The notes under the pieces were generated by a model. The model had not been told where the DNA came from and searched no databases. It saw nothing but the letters and a program-made list of their open reading frames with translations. From Gari tellinella (lineage: Eukaryota > Mollusca > Bivalvia > Cardiida > Psammobiidae), in the NCBI GenBank assembly GCA_922989275.2, contig OV277869.1:42764189-42828188 (forward strand): 64,000 nucleotides of DNA, read 5' to 3'. The position numbers and the translations under genes were made by a program. Numbering within the stretch: position 1 is the first letter of the stretch; each line of letters begins with the position of its first letter. Below, one piece after another: positions 12,601 to 24,600 of this stretch.

Positions 12601-15600
12601 AGAAGAATTATGAAAGTACTAAGACGAACTTTGATGAATTCCAGGAAAGGTATTCTCAGTGGTTAGCGTCCGCTGTAGAAAAGAAGACCCCTGATGATGA
12701 TGATAAAGGTTCGGTTATTAGTAGTTTGAGTACCTCCACGGTTTCATCGAGATCCAAACTGCACAGTGCGAAGGCGAAACGTTTAATTGCGGAGCAAAAA
12801 CACAAAGTGCTAAATGAAAAAGTGAAATTAGAGCGAGCGAAGAAAGAAATAGAATTACAACAACAGTTGTTAGAGACACAGAGCGCTGTTGATACGGCTA
12901 AATTGGAAGAATCTGTGTGGCAAGCAGCAGTGGAAGAACAGGAAGAAATTCAGATAGTGCGAACAGAAAATATCAAAGATACTAATTCTAGTGAAATGGA
13001 TCGACATCGCCCGTCAGTAACCGATAATCCGGGCACAGGCATTCGAGAGCGTGTTCATGTGGGGCGTGGTGAGCAAGCTGCAGCGTCAGTGACCAGCATA
13101 GACCAAGCATTTCAGCGGCTGGCATCAGCACTACACGAGGGATTCAACTTGCCGAAGCCGGATATCCTGAGGTTTGATGGGTCGCCGCTGGATTACTGTA
13201 AGTTTGTTTGTAACTTTGAAGCTACTATTGAGCAAAGAGTGACTGAGGATAGACTCAGACTCGGTTATCTAATTCAGTACTGTGGCGGTGAGGCCAAAAT
13301 GGCAATAGAAGACTGTGTGTTATTAGAGTCACATGAAGGCTACAAACGTGCTAGAGACATACTGTATTCCCGATATGGCAGGCCTTACCTTATTGCTAGA
13401 ACTCACATTGATAACTTAGTAAATGGACCTACTTTGAAGGCTTCTGACACTAATGGTCTGTCCAAATTTGCTCTAGAACTAAGAAAGTGTGAAATTACAT
13501 TGTCGCAGATAGGTTTCAAATCTGACGTTAATAGTAGTGACAATCTGCGAAGGCTTGTTAAACGTTTGCCGATGCATGTTCGTGGCAAGTGGGTTGAAAT
13601 CGCACATTCCGTAATAGAATCAGGCAGAGAACCGAGCTTCTCTGATTTTGTCAAATTTGTAGAAGAGAGAACCCGGGTTGCCACCTCCATGTACGGTCTA
13701 GATTTTGCCAATGATTTCAAATATCGTAATGATATTGTGACTAATGTAAATAGACAGCACACTGTACAAAATGATCAAAACTATAGGGCAAATACACTGG
13801 TTACAAACAGTAAAAACAGTGAATCTGATGAAAAAACGTATGTGTCAAATGGTGCACGTGTAAATGATGCACGTGTAGATGGTAATTCCGTGCACATACC
13901 CGTTTGCGTTTGTTGCTCTGGTACGTGCACCGACTTAGCGTCTTGTAAAATGTTCAAAGCCATGAGTCTGTCTGATAGGGAAGAATTTGTACGCAAATCA
14001 AAATTTTGTTTCAATTGTTTGAAAGGTAGACATTTTGCAATTGCATGTAGAAGAGATAAGGGTTGTGCAGTGTTAGATTGTAAATCTAAGCATCATTACC
14101 TTTTACATAAATGGGTAAGTAATACTGAGAATGCAGTAGTTCAACCGTCAGTAAATTGTGCTGCTACCACAGGGTCTGTTAGAAATTGTTTGGGGATAAT
14201 ACCGGTCACTATTGTGGGAGGGGATAATACTTCTTGCCAAACGTATGCCCTGTTAGACGACGGAGCTGACAAGACGCTGTGTGACGAGCGCCTTCTTCAG
14301 ACTCTGGATCTACCCAGCCGGCCGGTGACGTTCAATATATCCACAGCCACTTCTGCCGGAAGTACAATTTCAGGACAAGAAGTAGACCTCATTGTGCATC
14401 CGTTAAAGGGAAACGATGCAGTTAATCTAAGGAAGGTTTGGTCGGTCAAGAAATTGCCTATCTCGATGAGATCAGCGCCGAAGAAATCCGAATTCAGTAA
14501 GTTTCCGTACTTATCAGACATCAACATTCACGAAGTCGACGCAGGTGCCGTGATGTTATTGATTGGGACTGATTCGCCGGAAGCGCACGTGCCACTTGAA
14601 GTACGTTCAGGTAAATTCGACCAGCCTTACGCTGTGAGGACAAAATTAGGTTGGGCTGTGCGCGGTCCGGTGTCAGCAACAATCACACAAAATAGCGCAA
14701 ACATAAACTTTCAGCAGTCCGCTGATGAATCGGTGCAACCACACCCCGGGAAAATGCGGAATACGGACTTTAGTGAGAAAGTTAGGATAGAAAAACAATA
14801 CATGACTTCAGAACCCCCAGCTAATACTGCATCTGGAGACCCTGATACTTCTGGCAAAGACACATTAGATATTTGTTTAAATGGACCAGACTTCATCAGA
14901 AAGGACGAGGTACACTGGTCACACCAACCACTTCCGCCGAAAATAGACGTAGATGATACAAAAGCTGAGCACTACGGATGTCTGTTCACGCACCTATTGT
15001 TGACAATATTATTGACACTTATGCCTGAAACAGAAAATATTATGAATCACAGTCCTTTGACACCGGTGAGTATTGACTTACGGGATCTGCCAGCTTTAAC
15101 ACCATACATGTATATGTTACTGCTGATGAAATCAAATCAATGTTTGCCTCCTTGCATCTTCAATAAGGAAGAAATATGCGTAAAACACTGGTGGAGGCAG
15201 ATGAAGTATTTAGCAGATGTATTCTGGAGACGTTGGTTACGCGAGTACTTACCTGCTTTGAAAAAACGTCAAAAATGGCAACGTAAACCCACAGACCTGA
15301 AAAAAGGTGACGTCGTCCATGTAGCTACAGAGAACGTTCCGAGAGGACAGTGGCCTTTGGCAAGAGTTGTAGACGTTTACGTGGGTAGGAGTTGTATTAT
15401 TAGAACTCAATTTAAGCAGTTGACATGGCCAGTGACAAAAGTGTGTCTGCTTGAAAGTTCTGTCTAAATTTACAATTATTAATGTAAATATAGTTTTCAA
15501 GATTTCTACAAGCAAAAAATCAGCATTGATGTGATCAATTAATTACACGTAAGGAATATTATATTAAACTGAATAACTTATATAAATATCTGTTAAAATT

Positions 15601-18600
15601 CATTTTATCATTCACTGAAGTTTTTCATTTCATCTTATATGTGTTGAGACATATTGCAACCTTTTTTTTGTATCAAAAGTAGTATATGGGCCACTTGTGA
15701 TGTAAACAATTCGTTTTATCATCAGTGTGTTATTTGAAGCAAAAATGTCACAAGCTGTATATTTTTTGCACTTGCACAAGTCTTCTGATTGTTATAAATT
15801 ACATGTATGAGAGTGTACATTGTATTCAGATAGAGAGAGTGGGGTTCATAAGGTTATGAACCTTCTAGTTATGTGTAAAAAATGTTAATTAATGTATTTA
15901 TGTTTATAAAATATGTTACATTCTCTTTTATGAAATTATGTAATTTCATGTTATGAAATTGTGTAATTTCATGGTGGGGAGTGTAACGGCCGATGTTTGT
16001 TTCGGCCATTATTGTTTTTTCTGTCAATTTGAATCTGGCGCGACTGTACGTTAACCTGTCTATTATTAGCGGGTAACGTCACGTCGCGTCGGATTACGTT
16101 AAAATATATGACGTCAGAACGTTATTGAAAGAAAATAAACAAAGGAAGAAAACAACAACAAGAAGAAAAATATAGAATATCCAGGAAGGAGAACAAAATC
16201 GGTATGTTAATGAATTGTATTTAAATTTCTAACATTATATTTGTTATGTTAATTAATATTTGTGTTTCTATAATATTAATTATCATAATTTTATTTGTTG
16301 AGCAAAATGCGTCTATGTGTATCTCTATATTTCAGTTTATTTATTTCACTATCTATCTACCTGCTTTTCCTATTCTGTCTGTCTGCCCGCCTTATCATTT
16401 CCCTTCTTTCTGCTCTCTATGATTATTATGTGATTGTAAAATGTGTTTTTATTTTTATTACAGAGAATCGCTTATGTATGCACAAAAGAAATTAAAGAAA
16501 TCAAGCGCATTTACTCGTGTTGATAAATTCCTGGGGGATTCTACATCAGATAGATCGTATTCAGTGCTCCAAATACACTTCAGAGCTCACCATTTCAGTT
16601 CAGATTTTCATTTTTGTCCCGGGGGAAGCTCCCCGGACCCCCACCATAAAGCGTATTCTGTTTTACTTTAACCTGCTTTAATTGTTCAACTAGAAACAGG
16701 TCATGAGGTAACAGGTAAAGGGTACAGGGTAAGTGATCACTTGTAATAGTGATATTTTTGTTTGTAGCGAAAAAGGACTTCGGGGATCGCACGCATTTAT
16801 CGCTGTTACTTTTCCTTATGAAAATGTATTAGTTATACAATATCTGGTTTATAGGATGAATGAATTGCGATTTACCGCACTGTGACACAAAATAGGTCAT
16901 ATAGCACCGATGAATGATGATGATTACAAGAAAATTTAAGAATTTAAAGTATGCATTTTTCAGAAAAAAAACACAAAAATATACGCTTAATCGCACTCTC
17001 GAAAAAAATATTTCCGGGGGGGGGGGCATGCCCCCGGACCCCTAGAAAAGAAGTGCCTCGGTGCTTTTTAGTCTCTGGATACGGCCCAGGAAGTATAATA
17101 AATTCGTTATACAGTTTCTTCACAGGGTACATGAGAATTTCTTCCCGGCTGGTAAAATCGTGTAACCCTCGCCTAACGGCTCGGGCAACATTGATTTTCC
17201 TCAGCCGGGAAGAAATTCTCATGTACCCTGTGAAGAAACTGTATAACTAATATTATTATACTGCAAAGTAAATTCCTTACTTTTCATTGGTCAACGAGCC
17301 GTAGACATAACACGAAGTACCCTGTGAGCTGACAGGGTACATAGAAATGCAGCTGTTTCATTGGCTGACAGGTCCCTGAGTCTTGCTTTGCGGAAAATAA
17401 GATGGCCGATTGCTCGACAGGATTGAGTGCATTCAATCGTGCATCCTCCGTTTTAATTCCATTTCGGCTAAGAACCATTCGCTGTTTGGATCTTTCAACA
17501 GTCGCATTATTTCTGGGAAAGTTTGACGACGAATATGCCCATTTTTCTAATGAATAGCAACGTCAAAAACATATGACGTCACAAGTTTACGCTCAACGTT
17601 ATCTGCTTTGGCGCGATATTGTTATAGTTTATTATAAGCGCTGTACACGACAAATTCCGAAATCTTTCGTTTGTACAGTGAAAACTTTGCAGTATAATAA
17701 ATTCGTTATACAGTTTCTTCACAGTGTACATGAGAATTTCTTCCCGGCTGAGGTAAATCATGTAACCCTCGCCTAACGGCTCGGGCAACATGATTTACCT
17801 CAGCCGGGAAGAAATTCTCATGTACCCTGTGAAGAAACTGTATAACTAATAAAGTTCCATTGTCAACAACTTGACAGTTTGGCGCGAAAAATGCTGAATT
17901 ATGACGTCATTAGAAGTGACGTAATTTTAAAGTAGGATAAATATATCGGGGTTTTATTGTCATAAAGAAAACGCAGATATAGGCCGCTGTTTATAAGGTA
18001 GATTCTTATGTCAATTTTCTTGCAATTTATCTCATTTATAAAGAAGAATATTAGTCGGGAATCATGGTTTCCACTAGTAGGAAGGCATAGATCGGTTAAG
18101 AACAAATTTTGAAAAACTCCGCCAAATGTTTGCTGCCCCAAGTTCCAAAGATTAATTCGGGAATGAAAACTGCATATGCCCCGCCTCCCCTTCGAAACTT
18201 TTCCACAAGTCCCGCCCTCTCGAAAATTGGTGTTTATTTGAAATGAACACACTTTTTGTCAAAGGAATTGAATGGGGCGATTGTAAATATATGGATATGA
18301 CATTTAGACATGTTCAGCCAAAGGTCAAGGTCACAGAGGTAAAACCTTAACGTTGGCAATAACTTTTGTCTATACCATAGGCATATGGGTTGCCCATATG
18401 AAGAGGGTTATGGATATGAAAATATTTGGCATGTCTGGTTAAAGGTCAACGTAACAGAGGTCACAAATTCAAATACTTGACATGGCAATAACGGTTGAAT
18501 TTGAATAAGTATTTAAGACATGCCCATCAGTCAGCTAAAGGTCAAGGTCAAAGAGGTCAAACGTTCTTTTTTTTTAGCAACCTTACCGTTGGTCTATAAC

Positions 18601-21600
18601 CAATACACATGGCATATATGTTGCCCATATGAAGAGGTATACATGTATGAATATGCAAATATTTGGCATGTCGGGTTATAGGTCAAGGTCACAGGGGTTA
18701 AAAGTCCAAATATATCTGAAATGGCAATAACCTTTGACCCTTAAGTGATGTGGACTTTATATGTGGTAAATATGTTGCTCTAATTAAATGGAATTTAAAT
18801 ATGTATATTGAAGACATGTCAAGTCAAAGGTCAAGGTTAAAGAGGTCAAATTTAGTTTCAACTTTAACATAGGCCATAACTTTTTAAATATAACTGATGC
18901 AAAGTAAAACACATTATGTGCATTTTGTTCATATGAAGAAATATAAGAATGTGTAGGTTTTGGACATGTTTTGTCAAGGTCACAGAGGAAAAAAAGGGTC
19001 AGTGTTTAGAATGATTATCTTGACAAAAGTTAGGCACTGTGTAAATATGGATCACATAAGATTAAAAAGTAGGTCAGTAGGTCAAAATATAGAAACAGCT
19101 TCTAAACATTGCAGGAGCAATATTTTTAGCCACAAGATCATAAAACTTGCTCAGAATAATCACCTTGATAAAATCCAGACAATGTAGTTATATGGATTAA
19201 TTTGAGTAAAAAAGTGGGTCAGTAGGTAAACTCACAGGAAAAGCTTAAGAGTACTCTAGGACCCAAATAGTTTGCTGTAATTTCATGAAACTATATCAGA
19301 TTGACCACCTTTACAAAACACAAGTCAGTTAAGAATATAGGTTATGTCTAAATAAAACTGTAGGTCAGTAGGTCAAATCATGAAATGCTCCTGAACACTT
19401 TAGGGGACATATTTTGAGCCCCAAATCCATAAAACCTGCTAAAGATAATTACCTAGACTAAGACAAAATCTAGGTAATGTATGAATATGAGTTATGTAAG
19501 GTCAAAAGTAGGTCATTGGGTGAAATCATAGAAAAGGCTTCTGAACATTCTAGAGATCATGCTTTTAGCCCAAATCTCATTAATCTTACTCAGTATGATC
19601 ACAGTGACCTTGACACTATCTAGCTCACATGCATATTGGTCATGTCAGGTCATAAATTAGGTCAGTTGTCAATGGTAGAAAATAATTTCTGGAGACAACC
19701 ATGTGTACTATTTTCTCATTTCTGTGGTGAGCACTTTAGCTTAGGGCCTCATGACCCTCTTGTTGGTATATTTTGTTTCTCTATCTGTCTGCAACTTTGA
19801 CCTTGGCCATAACTTTGAAACTACATGTGAAATAAATATTTAGATGCTTCATTTTTGGTATGTGTACTCAACTCAAGAAGCTCTTGAACTTTAAACAACT
19901 AAACCTCAAGGTCATTTACAGGTCAAATTAAGACATCTACGCAGGTTTTTAGCTAGCATCTGCTAGGTTATGGAAAATATTTCTGTTGTTGCATATTCAT
20001 GACTGTATAAAGTACAAACTGTATAAACAGTATAAACTATTATCTTCAGTGAAGGAAAACATTAGTGGCATAAAAAGATGTATTTATGGAGTAATAGGTT
20101 ATTGTGATGTTGCGGGCATGTTATGACACTTTCTTATACAGTAAGACCTCTCTATTACAACCACTAAAAGTAAGGCTAATTGTTTGTATAATAGACAGGT
20201 GACAACTTAAAGCAATGTGACAGTAAAACAAACAGAAAGCTCCTACAGGAGCTTTCTGTTTTACTGTCACATTGCTTTATGCAGTCATCTGTTCTGTATC
20301 TGTATCAATACATCGTAGAACCATATTAATTAACACAATTAATTGGTCGTAATAGAGGGGTTTTACTCTATATAAAGGTATCCTCCACCACCAAGTATCT
20401 GTCGGGATGGTGTGAGACCACAGAAAAAACTGGGAGGTGATGCCAGGAGAGTTCTCAGATCATGGTTTGTAGAGCACAATGACGACCCCTACCCGAACCT
20501 TACACAGAGAGGTGAGCTGTCAGAACAGACTGGGCTCTCACTGAAACAGGTAGGTCCATAAAACACAAATATGTTTTGTTCTATTTCAGCCATTTGAGTT
20601 ACCCATATACATTCCTATGGAAATAGTGTATGTATGAAGTGTGGCGAAGTCTTGTCATATGCAAATAGTAAAGACCCAGATCAGAGGGCTCCTAAAGGAG
20701 CCCTCTGATCAGGGGATTCACTGTGTTTGACATACGTGTAGTGCCAAACATTGACTAAAACAACCCTAAGTATTAAAGAATGGACTTTGCTTAATTGGAA
20801 ACTGGAATTGCTCATGTGAAGTTTCAATGCAATTGAAACATTCAAGCCACATGGCACATGTGACATTGCCTTTCTATGCTTAAGGTGTATTGAATGTTTC
20901 CACTGCTATGTTTAAGGTGACTTGAATGTTTCCTCTAAGTTGCTATGCTTCAGTTGACTTAAATGTTTTCTCTGTATTGTTATGTTGCTGCTTTCAGACA
21001 ACTTGAAATTGTCCACATGTTGCTATGTTTAAGGTGACTTAATTGGTTTTAAATAAGTAAGTATCTTTCAGGTGAATTGAAGTTTCTATTGCTATGTTTC
21101 AGTTGACATAGCATTGCTATGATTCTGGTGACTTGAATGTTTCCTCTGCATTGTTATGTTTCCATTGCATTGCTATGTGTACGGTGACTTGAATGTTCCA
21201 TCTGCATTGCTATGCTTCAGTTGACTTGAATGTTTCCTCTGCATTGTTATGTTTTAGGTGACTTAAATGTTCCCTCCGCTTTGCTATGTTTTAGGTGACC
21301 TGAATGTTTCCTAGGCATTGCTATATTTAAGGTGATTTGAAGGTTTCCTATGTATTACTATGTTTCCATTGCATTGCTATGTTTTAGGTGACTTGAATGG
21401 TTTAACGGCATTGCTATCTTTCAGTTTAATTGAATGTTTGTATTGCTAAGCCGCTATGATTAAGATGGCATTGCATTGCTAAGTTTCTGGTAACATTTCT
21501 GGTACCCTGAATGTTTCCTCTGCATTGCTATTTTTCAAGTGACTTGAATGATTACAATACATTGTGTTGCTATGATTCAGGTGACTGGAATGTTTCTTCT

Positions 21601-24600
21601 GCATTGCTTTGTTTCAGGTGACTTGAATGTTTCCTCTTCCTTGTATGTTTTCTCTGCATTGTTATGTTCCATTGTGTTGCTATGTTTCAGGTGAATTGAA
21701 AATTTCCATTGTGTTGCTATGTTTAAGGTGACATGACTGTATCCTCTGCAATGCTATGTTTCAGGTGACATGACTGTATCCTCTGCATTGCTATATTCCT
21801 GATGAGTTGAAGGTTCCCTCTGCAATGCTATGTTCTTTTACATTGCTATGTTTAGGTGACTTGCATGTTTCCATTGCATTGCTATGTTTCCATTGCATTG
21901 CTATACGTTTTAGGTGACTTAAATGGTTTTACAGCATTGCTATCTTTCAGGTTAATTGAATGTTTGTATTGCTATTTTCGGTGACATGAATGTTTCCTTG
22001 GCATTGCTATATTTAAGGTGACTTGAATGTTTCCTCGGCACTGCTATGATTCTATTGCCTTGCTATGTTTCGGTGACTTGCATGTTTTCTATGCATTGCT
22101 ATGTTTCCATTGCATTGCGATATGTTTTATGTGAATTAAATGGTTTTACAGCATTGCTATCTTTCAGGTTAATTGAATGTTTGTATTGCTATGTTTAAGG
22201 TGACATTGCGTTGCTATGTTTCTGTGGACGTGAATGTTTTCTCTGCATTGCTATGTTTTAGGTGACTTGAATGTTTCCTATGCATTGCTATGTTTCCAAT
22301 TGAGATGCTATGCTTCAGGTGACTTTAAAATTCCGTTGTGGTGCTATTTTCAGGTGAATCTAATACTTTGTTTGAGGTTACTTGAATGTTTCAGATTTCA
22401 GGTCACTCATATGTTTCCTCTGCATTGCTATTTTCAGGTGACTTGAATGATTACATTGTGTTGCTATGATTCACGTGACTGGAATGTTTCCTTTGCATTG
22501 CTTTGTTTCAGGTGACTTGAATGTTTTCTCTTCCTTGTATATTTCCAGTGACATGAAAATTGTTTTGCTGTTTCAATGACTTTATTGTTTCCTCTGTTTT
22601 GTTGTGCTAGGTGACTTGAATGTTTCCTCTGCGTTGCTATGTTTCAGGTGACTGGTGTTTCATCTTCTTTGCTATGTTTCTTGTGACTTGAATGTTTCCT
22701 CTTCTTTGCTATGTTTCATGTGACACGGTTGTTTCCTCTGCATTGCTATGTTTCACTTTGCTTGAATAGTGCCTCTATATTGCTAATTTGCTATGTGTCA
22801 GGTGACTTAAATGTTTCATAGTGTTGCTATGTATCAGCTGACTTGAATGAGTCCTCTTCCTCATACGTTTCCAGTAACATGAAAATGTCTATTGCATTTC
22901 TGTTTCTGATGACTTGAATGTTTCCATTGCTTTGCTATGTTTCAGGTGACTATGTGGTTTGGGAATGCAAGGCGCCGACTTAGAAGAAGAAAAACTGTTG
23001 CAAAGTCCAGAAAGAGAAAACATTCCTTGAAAGGACATGGAAAAGATGAAACAGAATCACAAAACTCTTCTGCTGAATGCGTCACTCAAAAACAAAATGA
23101 GAGAAAAGAGGTTCAGAAAAAGGTTGCAGAACTAAGGTCACTATGTACACCACTGACAGACAGCACTAATACAACACCCACACCTGACTGCCATGTCTTG
23201 ACACTCAGTGTACAGACAGATGGCGGAGAGTCTTACATGGCCCAGAAAACACCACAGGAGTTCTGTAGCCATGGGATGGAAACTGGACATGACGGCTCAA
23301 ACAAACAACACCAAACAACTACCCAGGATGACCACACCAACAGCAACAATCCAATAAACCAAACAGGAATGGTAAAATTGTATGAGAAAAGGGAAAGCTG
23401 GTTATTATATTCGGAAAATGGTCTACAAGTCGTAGAAAAGAGAAATGAAAACAGAGAGGCTTATATTGAAGGTCTGGGTGTGTGTGAAGTATTCCCTGTA
23501 CACATTAGTACTGATGGGAGGTTAGTTGTAACAGACTATAACAACAACACTGTAAGAAGCCTGACTGAATTGATGAAAGGAGTGAGTGATGGATCAGTCA
23601 GAGGACAGACAGTGAGTGAGACAGGGAGTGGAATCAACCCCATGTCTAAACAAGCTACCAGCAAACAGCCTGTAGGTTTTAGTATTACAGATAAAGGAAG
23701 AAACATAACTACAGTTTCACAGCTAAAAGCAAATGAACAAACAACTATAGACAGTATCCTACATACCACAACCAACAGGAGACTGCAAGCCAAAATAAGA
23801 AACAAGTCACAGAAGATTGGGGAACACTCTCCACTGGCCTACAGCCCGTGGACTGGTGTGGAAACTGACACAGGAAATATTTTGAAATCCTTGGCAGCCC
23901 TGTGTGACAGGGTGGAGAAAGACACCATCTCTCCAACTGATGTAGCAATATGCATGAAGCTGTATGGTGATAGTAACACCAACACTGAACTCCAGCAGTA
24001 TGACAGTATTGCCAAAATGGAAGAATTTCAAACTGAGGAGGTTGCAGATAGCAAGGCAGAGGAAGATGAATATGAAGAAATGGAAGAAGACCTTGACCTT
24101 GCTGAAGTTGAAGTTGAGACAACCAGTGACATTGATGATCAACTTATATCAATGTTGAGAAATGGACTTCAGAATGGAAACAATTCTGCTCTTAGCCAAG
24201 AGTTTGCTCACCTTGATCATAGACATTTAAATGACATTCCATCAAAGCAACCTCAGTACCAGGGCTACCAGATTGGACAAAGGGAAGCTACTCCTACTAA
24301 CACAAAGGAGCATCTTGACAGTGTACATCAGAGTGTCTACAACCTTTCCTTGATTGGGACATGTTCTCCATTTCAACACTACAGGTAATGTAATGAGGTT
24401 GCTTATGTAGAAATTTGAATTCCTGTTAGTCAGTCTTTTTTTTTTAACCCAATTAATACTTTTAGCTAATTACCCCATATAGTATAATACACATTTTTAC
24501 ATCCTCAATTTATTCCTCCATTGATGAAAATAGTTCCACTTTATACAGTCTTGAATATTTACCAAAATAAATATCCCAGCAGATTTTAGCTTAAAGCAGG

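Larger units (their letters stand above)
11734..16545 (+). mobile_element. BEL/Pao LTR retrotransposon, internally deleted
   Basis: Two ~560-bp long terminal repeats (11734-12286 and 15982-16545) flank a 3.7 kb interior with one open frame on the plus strand. Order: LTR, possible primer-binding site starting TGG at 12302, gag-protease frame, about 500 bases of untranslated DNA, a purine tract GGTGGGGAG at 15973-15981, LTR. I saw no differences between the LTRs over the stretches compared, which suggests recent insertion. It lies in intron 2 of the ANHX-like gene, same orientation. The reverse transcriptase, RNase H and most of the integrase are absent, so it cannot move on its own. Confidence 0.9.

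Noticed and set aside
20870..22945. Regular repeats resembling a CRISPR-like array
   Set aside because: Unit length and spacing vary, no unique spacers exist, and the genome is eukaryotic; it is a degenerate minisatellite.
23536..24158. Antisense and shifted frames within ANHX-like exon 4
   Set aside because: They overlap the well-supported homeobox frame and lack splice or start context.
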